A DNA stretch of 43,947 nt from Bifidobacterium sp. GTDB lineage: Bacteria > Actinomycetota > Actinomycetes > Actinomycetales > Bifidobacteriaceae. Every line of letters starts with the position of its first letter. Within the stretch, counting starts at the first letter, position 1. The DNA lies in NCBI RefSeq assembly GCF_022640935.1, contig NZ_JALCCV010000016.1, positions 1 through 43,947 of the forward strand, read 5' to 3'. The position numbers were made by a program, and so were the translations under genes. Positions 10,553-20,379 of the stretch are shown one piece after another. The notes beneath the pieces are model-generated. The model made no database searches, had not been told where the DNA came from, and was given only the letters and a program-made list of their open reading frames with translations.

Positions 10553-11956
10553 TCACAGCGCTGCGAACAGGTCGCCGACGGTCTGCACGATGAGCTGGAT
10601 GTTCAGCCCGGTGAGCACCACCACGACTATCCAGGCGACGATGGCCAGCCACAGCGGATTTGCATGCTTGCCCATGATCTTCTTGGATGAAGTGAGCCAC
10701 ACGAGCGGCACCATGGAAATCGGCAATGCCACGCACAGGAAGACCTGCGAATAGACGAGCAGGCTGTCGAGCGCGGATTCCTTGCCGCCGAAGACGATGG
10801 CGCAGATGAGCACCGGGATGATCGAGATGACGCGGGTGACCAGGCGGCGCAGCCACAGCGGAATGTGCATGCGGATGAAACCCTCCATCACGATCTGGCC
10901 GGTCAGCGTGCCGGTGATCGTGGAATTCTGGCCAGACGCCAGCAGCGCCACGGCGAACAGGGTGCTAAGCGCAGCGCTGGCGACAGGGCCAGCCAATGAC
11001 GAGTCGCCGAGCGCGTTGTACAAAGAGGTGAAGGTGTCAAGCCCATCGCCGTGGCCGAAGAACATCGCCGCGCCGAGCACAAGCAGCAGGCAGTTGACCA
11101 CGAACGCCACGCTGAGTTGGATGTTGGAATCCCAGGTGGCGAAACGCACGGCGTGATCGACCTGCGCCTCGTCATTGCGGTCTACGTCGCGCGTCTGCAC
11201 GATCGAGGAGTGCAGGTAAAGGTTGTGCGGCATCACGGTCGCGCCGACGATGCCCAAGGCCATGGTGAGCTGCGAAGGCTTGAGAATATCAGAGCTGGGC
11301 AGGAACCCGGCGAACATGGCGCCCATGTCCGGCTTGGCGATCGCCACCTCGTAGACGAATACGACCACGATAATGCCGATCAGCGAGGCGACGATGGCCT
11401 CGATCTTGCGGAACCCGATCTTCGTGAGGAGGAGGAGCAGCAGCACGTCGAGCACGGTGAGCGTCACGCCCACGGTCAGCGGGATGCCGAAGAGCAGATT
11501 GAGCGCGATCGCGCCGCCGATCACTTCGGCGATGTCGGTGGCCATCACGGCCAGTTCTGTGCATATCCACAGCACGAAACCAAGTTTGCGCCCGCTGTGC
11601 AGGCGCGTGGCCTGCGCCAGATCGAGCCCGGTGACGATGCCGAGTTTGGCGCACATGTATTGCAGCATCATCGCGATAACGCTGGAAATGAGGATCATCG
11701 ACATGAGCAGATAGCCGAACTGGGCGCCGCCGCCGATCGAAGTGATCCAGTTGCCGGGGTCCATGTATCCCACGGCGACCAGCGCACCGGGTCCGGAGAA
11801 GGCCGCGAGGCTCTTCCAGAACCCTACGGAACGCGAGGGGACGCGTATCGTCGAGTTGATCTCCTCGAGCGAACGTCCATTTGCAGTCGTCACCAATGGT
11901 CGCCTGTGCGGGTTGCTGGCCGCAGTGGCCTTGCCCATTTCATTCGTCATCGTCAT
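10553..11956 (-). CDS. mntH: NRAMP-family divalent metal (Mn2+) transporter
   Basis: A proton-coupled importer of Mn2+/Fe2+ in the cytoplasmic membrane. The 467-residue protein is of normal family length plus a cytoplasmic N-terminal extension of about 50 residues. TM1 carries [12 protein letters not shown], containing the metal-binding DPGN motif. TM6 carries [11 protein letters not shown], in which the Met ligand and MPHN motif typify NRAMP metal transporters. About 11 hydrophobic segments are present. The start at 11956 (MTMTNEM) has GGAGG at 11965-11969, 8 nt away; the frame continues to 12016 without a site. A TATACT hexamer at 11986-11981 may be its -10. Expression is probably repressed by the DtxR-type protein encoded at 8497, which is inference. 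Confidence 0.93.
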   Translation of the reverse strand: MTMTNEMGKATAASNPHRRPLVTTANGRSLEEINSTIRVPSRSVGFWKSLAAFSGPGALVAVGYMDPGNWITSIGGGAQFGYLLMSMILISSVIAMMLQYMCAKLGIVTGLDLAQATRLHSGRKLGFVLWICTELAVMATDIAEVIGGAIALNLLFGIPLTVGVTLTVLDVLLLLLLTKIGFRKIEAIVASLIGIIVVVFVYEVAIAKPDMGAMFAGFLPSSDILKPSQLTMALGIVGATVMPHNLYLHSSIVQTRDVDRNDEAQVDHAVRFATWDSNIQLSVAFVVNCLLLVLGAAMFFGHGDGLDTFTSLYNALGDSSLAGPVASAALSTLFAVALLASGQNSTITGTLTGQIVMEGFIRMHIPLWLRRLVTRVISIIPVLICAIVFGGKESALDSLLVYSQVFLCVALPISMVPLVWLTSSKKIMGKHANPLWLAIVAWIVVVVLTGLNIQLIVQTVGDLFAAL

Positions 11957-12335
11957 TACCTTTGCCTCCGTATCGCCATCAGTATATTCGAGGGGTAGAA
12001 CTTTATTGTTACGCAATGTTGCTGGGCCTCGAATGGCAGACGCGGGAGGCGATTAGCGCTCCGCAGGAGCTTTGCCGCCGTTCGAGCATGGCTGCATCCG
12101 GGCGCGATCGAGGCCGCATACTCGCATCCCGAACAATTCTTTCCAGCCTTCTTTCAGATAGCTACCAGTGATATAACAGCCGAGAGCCAAGAAACGCATA
12201 CAAAACGTGCCCATAATGGTGGCGTTCGGGACGCTGCGTCCATTCGGCCTGCGCCCCGGCTACGCTGTAACGCATAAGCCGAAAAACGGCTCGATGACCC
12301 AGCCGTGGGCCGCGGGAGAACTGGAGAAGCACCGC
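11957..12335. promoter_or_regulatory. Divergent promoter region between NRAMP and permease genes
   Basis: TATACT on the minus strand (11986-11981) suits a start site about 18 nt before the NRAMP gene. ATTCGAGG (11986-11993) and CCTCGAAT (12027-12034) form a perfect 8-bp inverted repeat with a 33-bp gap, so one arm overlaps that -10. This is a candidate but unproven metalloregulator site. The rest of the 379 bp shows no gene. Confidence 0.35.
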
Positions 12336-13787
12336 ATGTTCGTTCTCAAGAACGCATGGTCAGCATTGACGCACCATATTTGGCGCACCGTATTCATGGT
12401 TGTTGTCGCGGCCTTGGTCGCTTTTGCGAGCGTGTTCGGCCAGGCCGTACTGCAGGCGAATGACAGCGCGACAGGCGGCACCTACGCAGCGCAGCAGGCC
12501 ACGGCGGTGATACGGCCGAAGGCGTCTGCCCTCGCCAGGCGCGACGGCGCCGATGCGGCGTGGACCAAGAATTATCTGTCGTGGAACGATTACTCCGCCT
12601 ATGCCACCGCCGCGCAGAAAGGCGGCATCCAATTCGCCTACTCCTTCGCCGAATCGGTGCCGGTGCGCCAGAGCGGCTCCATGGCCGCGATCCCCGGTTC
12701 AGACAGCTCGGCCAAGCCGTCGGCCACCGGCGGAGACCTCACCTTGCGCAGTCTATACACCGCCGATGCCGCCAAATCCAATGATCTGGGCACCTTCACG
12801 CTCGTCGAAGGCAAACAGCTCGCCTACACCGGCCAGGACAAATCCGGGGTACTCGTCTCGCAGTCGCTGGCCACGAAGAACAAACTGAAAGTCGGCAGCG
12901 AATTCACGGTCGGAGATGCGACCGACACCGCAAAAAACTACACTTTCAAGGTGCTCGGCATATACAAGTACACCGATTCCGCGCCCGAAGGCTATGGTTC
13001 GGACGCCAAGCTCGCCAAGGACAATCGCGACAACGTGATGTACTCGAGCTATTACGCCTTCGGCGTGAACGGCTTGGACACTTCCAAGGCGAAAGGCTGG
13101 TCCATCCCCGATCTCAATGTCATATTCCAGCTGAGCAATCCCGCCGACTACGCTAAATTCGTCAAGGCAGCAAAGGCCACGAAGATCCCGGCCGCGCTGT
13201 CGATTTCCTCGCCGTCGCTTGACGCCTACCGACGTGGCATCGCGCCATTAGGCGCACTCGCCGCGACCATGCGTATCGTCATGGTCGCGGCGTGGGCCGC
13301 AGGCGGACTGCTGCTGGCTGCGCTCGTGGGGCTCGCCATACGCAGGCGGCGCGGAGAGATTTCAACCGCGTTGATTATCGGGGTCAGCAAACCGCGCATC
13401 GGCTGGCAGCTCGCCGTGGAGACATTGCTGCCCACGCTGCTGGGACTCGCCATCGGTCTGCTTGCGGCAGGCTTCGGCTCCAGAGCTTTAGGGGCTGCAC
13501 TGGCAGGTGCAGCCGCTACTCCGGCGGGCGCAGCCCTTGTTTGGCGGGTTATCGGCTGGGGGGCGTGCGCGAGCCTTGTTTTGGGCTTCATCGCTTCGCT
13601 GCGGGCGTTGCTCGCCCGCAGTTCGTCGCTTTTCGAGCGGCGGGGCGATATGGTTCCGGCAGCCGAATCATCCCCCATCGGCCATTCGCGATCGCAACCG
13701 GCAACGCAGGCTGACTCACAAGAGATGACGCGAACGGCGGCGCAAACGGAAACCAATAAGCCCAATAGGCAAGGAGACGCGGCATGA
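12336..13787 (+). CDS. FtsX/MacB-like ABC transporter permease
   Basis: Membrane subunit of an ABC3-type (MacB/LolCE/FtsX-like) transporter or mechanotransmission complex, 483 residues. The start at 12336 (MFVLKNAWSAL) has GGAG 9 nt upstream. One N-terminal TM (RTVFMVVVAALVAFASVF) is followed by an extracellular domain of about 270 residues that resembles the MacB periplasmic core. Three C-terminal TMs follow, beginning at MRIVMVAAWAAGGLLLAALV and including LAIRRRRGEISTALIIG, a segment typical of this family. A Ser/Gln/Thr-rich cytoplasmic tail ends the protein. Its last codon overlaps the next ORF as ATGA, so translation of the two is probably coupled. The partner has an eroded ATPase site, so an energy-driven transport cycle is doubtful. 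Confidence 0.83.
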   Translation: MFVLKNAWSALTHHIWRTVFMVVVAALVAFASVFGQAVLQANDSATGGTYAAQQATAVIRPKASALARRDGADAAWTKNYLSWNDYSAYATAAQKGGIQFAYSFAESVPVRQSGSMAAIPGSDSSAKPSATGGDLTLRSLYTADAAKSNDLGTFTLVEGKQLAYTGQDKSGVLVSQSLATKNKLKVGSEFTVGDATDTAKNYTFKVLGIYKYTDSAPEGYGSDAKLAKDNRDNVMYSSYYAFGVNGLDTSKAKGWSIPDLNVIFQLSNPADYAKFVKAAKATKIPAALSISSPSLDAYRRGIAPLGALAATMRIVMVAAWAAGGLLLAALVGLAIRRRRGEISTALIIGVSKPRIGWQLAVETLLPTLLGLAIGLLAAGFGSRALGAALAGAAATPAGAALVWRVIGWGACASLVLGFIASLRALLARSSSLFERRGDMVPAAESSPIGHSRSQPATQADSQEMTRTAAQTETNKPNRQGDAA

Positions 13788-15136
13788 CTCGCGACGACAG
13801 CGCAAACGAACACCTTTTCGAAGCGGGCCGACTGGCATCTGAAGAATCTGAAATGCCCAAAGAACGTGACGCCGCCGACGGCATCGGGCGCGACGCTGCA
13901 AGCGGCGACGTCACCTGCAGCACGGACGACGACACCGGTACGCACGATGACGAAACCGCCGACGCCCAGAGCCCCGGCGGTTTCCAAGACTCCAATCCTG
14001 ACATGGCCGAGGACCAGCAGACCGTCCAGTTCAGCGTCGTCTTCGACGATGATGACGACGCGGGCTACGGCACGTCCATGGGCGATGTACCGAGTGAAGG
14101 GCTCGATGGCGAATTCGGCGGGGATGACGCTGACGACGCTGCAGGCGATGGCTTCGGCTCGCAAGACAATGCCGGCGCTGCGGCGGATAACCCAGCCGCG
14201 AAGAGCGACGCTGACGGCACTGCCGACACCGACATCAATGGCAATGGCGACACCAATGGCAATGCTATTGCGCAGTCGAGCGCCGCGCGCGCCAACGCGA
14301 CCTTCGAATTGGCACACACGTCGGGCGACAGCCCGGTGATCAGACGTCACAGCGCTGCCCCGGCACCTGATTCAGACCGCAAAGATCCGCAAGATCGCAC
14401 CGATAGCTCCACCGAACGCATCGCCTCGCGATTGGACAGGGAGATCGGTTCGCGCCGCAGCGATGACATCCTGCTCAGGTCCTACCCTACGTTCGCTTTG
14501 GATCACGTCACCGTGCGCAATCGCAAGTCGGGCCGCACGGTGCTCGACAGCGTGCAGATGCCGTTCTACGCAGGCAAGCTGTATGCCGTGGCAGTGGATG
14601 ACGACGAGCAACGGGCGGATTTGCTGGCCGTCATGGGCGGATTCATCAGGATTGATGGCGGCCAGGTAATGCTCAAAAGCGTCAACATCAACGAACTGGA
14701 AATCAACGAGATCCGCGGCCATCGCATCGGCCTGCTGCCCCAGCGCTTCGCCTTGCGCGAGGATCTGGACGCGGTCGCAAACCTCGTGTACGCCATGGAC
14801 GCTTCTGGCCGCACCTTCCTGAAACCCAAGCCGGTACTGGCTCGCGAGCTGCTGGTTTCAGTCGGCTGCGCTGTTGCGCATACGGGAGTGCCAGTGCGTG
14901 ATTTGGCTGAAATCGAACGCCGACGCGCAGGCATCGCCCGAGCAATCTGCTGCGAGGCCACGGCAATAGTTATCGATGAGCCGACAGCCGGCCTGAGTGA
15001 CGATGAGGCCAACGCCGTACTCGCGCTGCTCGCAAAAATCGCGCACACCGGCGACCCGAAGCGCTGCGTCATCATGCTCACATCAGACGACGCCGACATC
15101 GAGGCAGCCGACGCGGTGTACGACGTGGACGACTAA
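13784..15136 (+). CDS. ABC ATP-binding-like subunit with degenerate nucleotide site and acidic N-terminal extension
   Basis: Partner of the upstream permease, overlapping it by 4 bp. The 450 residues divide into about 230 Asp/Gly/Ala-rich, probably disordered residues and an ABC-like domain (about 235-450). In that domain the Walker A position (about 270-280) reads AVDDDEQRADL, so the glycines and the Lys-Ser pair are gone. The signature region reads RDLAEIERRRAGIARAI without SGG. Walker B (AIVIDEPTAGLSDDEA) is intact. The H-loop position is Ser (MLTSDDADIEA). The Q-loop glutamine (LLPQRF) remains. It therefore probably cannot bind or hydrolyse ATP normally and may be a structural or regulatory pseudo-ATPase. 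The frame is long and intact, which argues against simple decay. Confidence 0.8.
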   Translation: MTRDDSANEHLFEAGRLASEESEMPKERDAADGIGRDAASGDVTCSTDDDTGTHDDETADAQSPGGFQDSNPDMAEDQQTVQFSVVFDDDDDAGYGTSMGDVPSEGLDGEFGGDDADDAAGDGFGSQDNAGAAADNPAAKSDADGTADTDINGNGDTNGNAIAQSSAARANATFELAHTSGDSPVIRRHSAAPAPDSDRKDPQDRTDSSTERIASRLDREIGSRRSDDILLRSYPTFALDHVTVRNRKSGRTVLDSVQMPFYAGKLYAVAVDDDEQRADLLAVMGGFIRIDGGQVMLKSVNINELEINEIRGHRIGLLPQRFALREDLDAVANLVYAMDASGRTFLKPKPVLARELLVSVGCAVAHTGVPVRDLAEIERRRAGIARAICCEATAIVIDEPTAGLSDDEANAVLALLAKIAHTGDPKRCVIMLTSDDADIEAADAVYDVDD

Positions 15137-15152
15137 AGAAAAAGGCCGGCCC

Positions 15153-16649
<1,497 letters not shown>

Positions 16650-16706
16650 TCATAATCCAGCGCCCACAGACACGCCGGCTGCCTCGTCCAAATCGTCGTC
16701 AGCGGA

Positions 16707-16919
16707 TTAGGCGAACCGCTCGGCATCGGCCCGTTCGGCGAGCCAGACCTTCATGGCATCCCGCCGACTGATGCCCATGCGGCGGGCCTCCCGATCGAGC
16801 ACGTCGATAAGCCATTCGGGCAGCTGCACGCTGAGCGGCCGCTGCTCCTCCTTGTTAGGCTTGCGCAGAGCGCTCATATCCGCGTAGTCGAGAATGCTTT
16901 GGCCATATTCAAGCTCCAC
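16707..16919 (-). CDS. Small ribbon-helix-helix (CopG/antitoxin-like) protein
   Basis: A 70-residue protein that probably binds DNA as a dimer. The N-terminal half is hydrophilic. The second half has the RHH pattern: strand RPLSVQLPEWLIDVLDREA, turn RRMGIS, helix RRDAMKVWLAERAD. It resembles CopG/BrnA-type antitoxins. The start is GTG at 16919, fixed by GGAGG 5 nt upstream. The frame extends to 16943 but those codons overlap the ribosome-binding site. No toxin gene is recognisable on either side, so it is an orphan antitoxin or a stand-alone regulator. The upstream region has repeats that could be its operator. Confidence 0.75.
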   Translation of the reverse strand: MELEYGQSILDYADMSALRKPNKEEQRPLSVQLPEWLIDVLDREARRMGISRRDAMKVWLAERADAERFA

Positions 16920-16965
16920 CGCCACCTCCCATGCGCGCACCACGCAAAACCAGTTACTATATCGA

Positions 16966-16994
16966 TTTGATAGTATTCAAATACAACTTTGATA
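16966..16994. promoter_or_regulatory. Candidate operator upstream of the RHH gene
   Basis: TTTGATA occurs twice in direct orientation (16966-16972 and 16988-16994), 22 bp apart, about two helical turns. TTTGA (16966-16970) and TCAAA (16977-16981) also form an inverted pair. The stretch is AT-rich compared with its surroundings. On the minus strand TTGTAT and TATAGT could form a promoter overlapping these repeats. Confidence 0.4.
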
Positions 16995-17029
16995 TCTGCA
17001 TAAGAGCCAGCCGCGTTTTGCCTACCACC

Positions 17030-17068
17030 TTGAATTGCGCTTGGGCAGAGGTTGTATTACAGTATCGA
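17030..17068 (+). promoter_or_regulatory. Possible promoter of tRNA-Ala
   Basis: TTGAAT (17030-17035) with TATTAC (17055-17060, 19-bp spacer) or TTGGGC (17041-17046) with TATCGA (17063-17068, 16-bp spacer). Neither pair is decisive. Confidence 0.3.
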
Positions 17069-17071
17069 GAG

Positions 17072-17088
17072 TTGCCCGTTGAGGGCAA
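17072..17088 (+). other. Hairpin in the tRNA-Ala leader
   Basis: TTGCCC (17072-17077) and GGGCAA (17083-17088) form a perfect 6-bp stem with a 5-nt loop, ending one nucleotide before the tRNA. It could guide processing of the 5' leader. Confidence 0.35.
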
Positions 17089-17089
17089 T

Positions 17090-17162
17090 GGGGCTGTAGC
17101 TCAGTTGGTAGAGCGCTTCGTTCGCATCGAAGAGGTCGAGGTTTCGATTACCTTCAGCTCCA
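17090..17162 (+). tRNA. tRNA-Ala (anticodon CGC)
   Basis: A 73-nt cloverleaf. Acceptor GGGGCTG (17090-17096) pairs with CAGCTCC (17155-17161) with one G-U; the discriminator is A. The D-arm is GCTC AGTTGGTA GAGC. The anticodon stem is CTTCG/CGAAG with loop TTCGCAT, so the anticodon CGC is at 17123-17125 and reads GCG. The T-arm is GAGGT TTCGATT ACCTT. CCA is not encoded. Confidence 0.94.
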
Positions 17163-17178
17163 CAAACGGGGTTCTCGG

Positions 17179-17198
17179 GGTCTTCTGGAGACCTTTTT
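17179..17198 (+). terminator. Rho-independent terminator of tRNA-Ala
   Basis: GGTCT (17179-17183), loop TCTGG, AGACC (17189-17193), followed directly by T5 (17194-17198). It lies 16 nt after the tRNA. Confidence 0.75.
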
Positions 17199-17265
17199 CC
17201 ATGCTGGGGCCATAGGCCATTTCGCCACGGTTCGGGTCTGCCCGATGCCAACGACGGGCAGAGAC

Positions 17266-17463
17266 CTAGAGTTCGTCATATTTTCCCCCGGTGCTCGCGG
17301 TGCTCTGACGCACGCCCGCCAGGACGCGGCAGTGCAGGTCGGGATTCGACTGCACGCGCAACGTCTCCATAGGCGATTCATAATCATCCTGGCTCATAAC
17401 GACGACGTTGTCGACCGGGTCACGGTTCGTGACCGGCGGCACAGCAGCTGTGACTCTCGTCAC
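17266..17463 (-). pseudogene. Decayed Phd/YefM-family antitoxin
   Basis: The 65-codon open frame (GTG at 17463, TAG at 17266-17268) contains VTNRDPVDNVVVMSQDDYES followed by PMETLRVQSNPDL. This matches the middle and end of Phd/YefM antitoxins, in which the VxxS-x-DDY-x-S-x-x-E-T segment is diagnostic. The usual N-terminal DNA-binding residues are missing, a few residues appear deleted between DPV and NVVV, and no toxin gene follows. I therefore treat it as a remnant. It lies just downstream of tRNA-Ala on the opposite strand. Confidence 0.55.
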
Positions 17464-17946
17464 ATGGACACACGGCGTTCACAACGACACCGTCCTTGGC
17501 CCGATAGCGGTTCGCCTTAGATTTTATTTCGATTTGAGCATCCGCTGTGAACCGCGAGCTATTGGGAAACGTCCCGGCAATGATATTGCGCCGAAACGCA
17601 ACTGTAACAGGCGCTCTTGCACGCCCACCTCCTCCTGTCGTACAGTCGCGCTACACGCCAAGCGCCCAGCATCTCGGCTCAACGAGCTACCCGCATCCGT
17701 ACCTCGCTTCTAGGACGCGTTCCCCGCACTGCATTCAGTATGACCTTTGCCCCCTGCACCCGTACCTTCGGGCGCCGCACATCATATTTCAAACGGCTTT
17801 GCGCTCGTAATCAGCACTCATAGTGCGACTCGCCAAGGCATCTTCCAAAAGGAACCGCGTGCAGGACCAGCACATACGGGAAAACAAACGCCAAACTCGC
17901 ATATGGCACAGCACGAATAGACCAATAAAACCAGTTGGAGCACATC
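17464..17946. other. Leader region of the cellulose-synthase-like gene
   Basis: 483 bp without a recognisable gene. GCACT-CAT-AGTGC near 17814-17826 is a small palindrome. Promoter candidates such as TTGGGA...TATTGC near 17560-17590 are weak. A long 5' leader or a decayed insertion site are both possible. Confidence 0.4.
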
Positions 17947-20379
17947 ATGAAACCGGCACAACTCATCATCGCCCGTACGATCGGGATCTTCGTCGTGGCC
18001 ACAGGCATCGTCTACATCTCATGGCGATGGGCATTCACGCTCAACATGAACGCCCTATGGCTGGCGATTCCCCTCGCCATCGCCGAAACATACTCGCTCG
18101 GGGAGGCGGTCCTCTACACATTCACCATGTGGCACGCCCGCAAAAGGCCGTCGCCACGCTCAGCCCGCCCAGGGCTGAGCGTGGATATCTTCATCACCAC
18201 CTACAACGAGCCGCTCGAACTGGTGCTGAAAACCGCGCTCGCCGCCAAGGGCGTGACATACCCGCATAAGACTTGGATTCTCGATGATGGGCAGCGTCCG
18301 GAATTCGAAACGGCCGCGCTGCACCTCGGCGTCGGATACATTACCCGGGGCGCCGAGTGGGAGGGCAAGCCGCGCTTCGCCAAAGCCGGGAACATCAACA
18401 ACGCCCTGTTCCAGACCGACGGCGAATTCATCGCCATACTCGATGCCGACCAAGTGCCGAGCCCCATGTTCCTCGACCATGTGCTCGGCTATTTCGAGGA
18501 CGAGGCGGTGGCGTTCGTCCAGACGCCGCAGGAGTTCTGGAACGTAGGCAAGGCCGATCCGCTGGGCAGCCGGGCGGAACTGTTCTACGGGCCGATCCAA
18601 CGGGGCAAGGATGGCTGGGATGCCGCGTTCTTCTGCGGCTCCAATGCGGTGCTGCGGCGTGAGGCGCTGATGGCGCTTGGCCTGTCGTCGTACACGAGCA
18701 GCTCGCTCGCCACAGTGCGCCGCGTGCTGCGCCGAGCCAAAATGCAGACGCAGGACCTACGCGCCCGGTGGCATCGTGTCAACCCAGCTGCGGAACATAC
18801 CGCAGTCAAGGTCATTGCCTCGATCGCCCGTTGCGAGGCGAAATTGCGTCGAGGGCAGCCGCTTGTCGATATCCTCGACCAGCTCGCCGACGACATCGCC
18901 GAGTCCCAGCAGATCGAAGTCGCCTTGCCCGACGACATGCTTGTCGCCCTTGCGCAGATCGAATCGGAGATCACGCACATCGCCAGCGAACAGGCCTTGG
19001 TCATCAACCCGATGCGGACGAATTCCATTACGGAAGATATGGTGACGGCGCTGCACCTGCACGCCATGGGCTGGTCGAGCGTCTATCATCATGAAGTGCT
19101 GGTGCAAGGCTTGGCGCCGGAGGATCTCAAAACCATGCTCTCGCAGCGCAACCGATGGGCATTGGGCACCATGCAGGTGTTCTTCATGCAGAATCCGCTG
19201 TTCGTGCCCGGTCTCTCCCTGGGTCAGCGGCTCATGTACCTGTCTACCATGACCAGTTATCTCAATGGGTTCGCGGCAGTCACGTTCCTCGCCGCACCCA
19301 TCGTGTATCTCACCACCGGAATATTCCCGCTGAATGCCGACCCCGTGGTGTTCTTCGCGCATTTCCTTCCCTTCTTCCTGCTGTGCCAAGCGTTCTTCCA
19401 AGTCACCGGCCATGGCTGCCGAGGCATATGGAAAGGGCAGCAGATGTCGATCGCGCTCTTCCCCACATGGATCGAAGCGACCATAAAGGGTTTGGTGGCG
19501 GCCACAACCGGACGCCGCATGACCTTTTCGGTGACGTCCAAAACGAAATCCGAAGCGAATACGGGTTTCCGGTGGATTATCCCCCAGCTCGCCGCGATGG
19601 GCTTGCTGCTCACAGCTTCCGGCGTCGGTGTGGCGCGCATGGCATTCGGCGCCTCCGGCCTGCCTTCGACCATAGTCTCGCTCGCCTGGGTTGCGATCGA
19701 CATGGCATTGCTGTGGGCCGCTGTTTCAGCAGCACGGTATCGTGGGCCGAAAGCCAGCGAGATCGCCGCTCCGTCGATGCCGCAGCACGAACTGCTGGCG
19801 GCATTGCTGACCAGCTCGACATCCTCGGAGCCCAATACGCTAAGCGAGCAGCTCAGACAGCTGCGCGTCTCCCCCAGCGTGCCGATGAAGGACGATGCCG
19901 CGATCGGCTCGAAGGTGCATGCAATCGGCCCCATCCTCGACGCTCATGCGGCTTTGGGGTTGCGCAACGCGGTGGCCGCAGAGCTCGGCGGCCACCGGAA
20001 CGGCCATGAACGGATCATTCTCGTCGACGTCTCGAAGGTGATCAGCGTGAGCTCGGCTGGCATCGCTTGCCTCATGCAAACGCTGCACCTGGTGCGCGCC
20101 GAGGGCTCGGACATGCGCATCTTCGGCGTTTCGCAGGCGCTTGACACCGCCAGCCTCTCCTATCGCATCAATGGCCTGACCCGTGTGTACAAGGGGCTGG
20201 CGGAAGCGTGGGCGGCGCACCCCAGCGGCGCAGCCCGCAAGGCCGCGCTGGATCAATCACGTCTTGGCCACGCACAGCCAGGCCAGCCGCAGCCAGGTCA
20301 ATCGCCTGAGGCCAGCGTCTCGACCGAAACCGACGTGACCTATACGACTTTGGCAAGCGATGCCGCGAACGCCGCCTGA
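17947..20379 (+). CDS. Cellulose-synthase-like GT2 glycosyltransferase with C-terminal STAS domain
   Basis: A processive beta-glycan synthase of the BcsA/CesA type at the cytoplasmic membrane, 810 residues. Two N-terminal TMs (about 7-60) precede the GT-A domain with LDDG (112-115), LDAD (165-168), FFCGSNAVLRR (228-238), TED (362-364) and QRNRW (400-404). TMs follow at about 427-600. The FxVTxK gating-loop motif is present as FSVTSK (527-532). Two features are unusual. About 100 extra residues (about 250-358, helical and charged) sit between the FFCGS and TED motifs. The C-terminus carries a STAS domain (about 655-755, core ILVDVSKVISVSSAGIACLM) instead of the c-di-GMP-binding PilZ domain. 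The start at 17947 has GGAG 6 nt upstream. The product (cellulose, mannan, mixed-linkage glucan or other) cannot be read from sequence. The 3' end overlaps the GH26 lipoprotein gene by 40 bp. Confidence 0.88.
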   Translation: MKPAQLIIARTIGIFVVATGIVYISWRWAFTLNMNALWLAIPLAIAETYSLGEAVLYTFTMWHARKRPSPRSARPGLSVDIFITTYNEPLELVLKTALAAKGVTYPHKTWILDDGQRPEFETAALHLGVGYITRGAEWEGKPRFAKAGNINNALFQTDGEFIAILDADQVPSPMFLDHVLGYFEDEAVAFVQTPQEFWNVGKADPLGSRAELFYGPIQRGKDGWDAAFFCGSNAVLRREALMALGLSSYTSSSLATVRRVLRRAKMQTQDLRARWHRVNPAAEHTAVKVIASIARCEAKLRRGQPLVDILDQLADDIAESQQIEVALPDDMLVALAQIESEITHIASEQALVINPMRTNSITEDMVTALHLHAMGWSSVYHHEVLVQGLAPEDLKTMLSQRNRWALGTMQVFFMQNPLFVPGLSLGQRLMYLSTMTSYLNGFAAVTFLAAPIVYLTTGIFPLNADPVVFFAHFLPFFLLCQAFFQVTGHGCRGIWKGQQMSIALFPTWIEATIKGLVAATTGRRMTFSVTSKTKSEANTGFRWIIPQLAAMGLLLTASGVGVARMAFGASGLPSTIVSLAWVAIDMALLWAAVSAARYRGPKASEIAAPSMPQHELLAALLTSSTSSEPNTLSEQLRQLRVSPSVPMKDDAAIGSKVHAIGPILDAHAALGLRNAVAAELGGHRNGHERIILVDVSKVISVSSAGIACLMQTLHLVRAEGSDMRIFGVSQALDTASLSYRINGLTRVYKGLAEAWAAHPSGAARKAALDQSRLGHAQPGQPQPGQSPEASVSTETDVTYTTLASDAANAA

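Noticed and set aside
11051..11998. 315-codon plus-strand open frame opposite the NRAMP gene
   Set aside because: His/Arg/Asp-rich shadow of a clearly conserved transporter. No ribosome-binding site.
12260..12335. Longer N-terminus for the FtsX-like permease starting at 12207
   Set aside because: The extra 43 residues lack hydrophobic or family character, and a ribosome-binding site precedes 12336.
17947..20379. A classical bcs cellulose operon
   Set aside because: No BcsB, BcsC, GH8 BcsZ or PilZ domain is present, and the neighbours are GH26-type. Only the synthase core is shared, so the product cannot be called cellulose.
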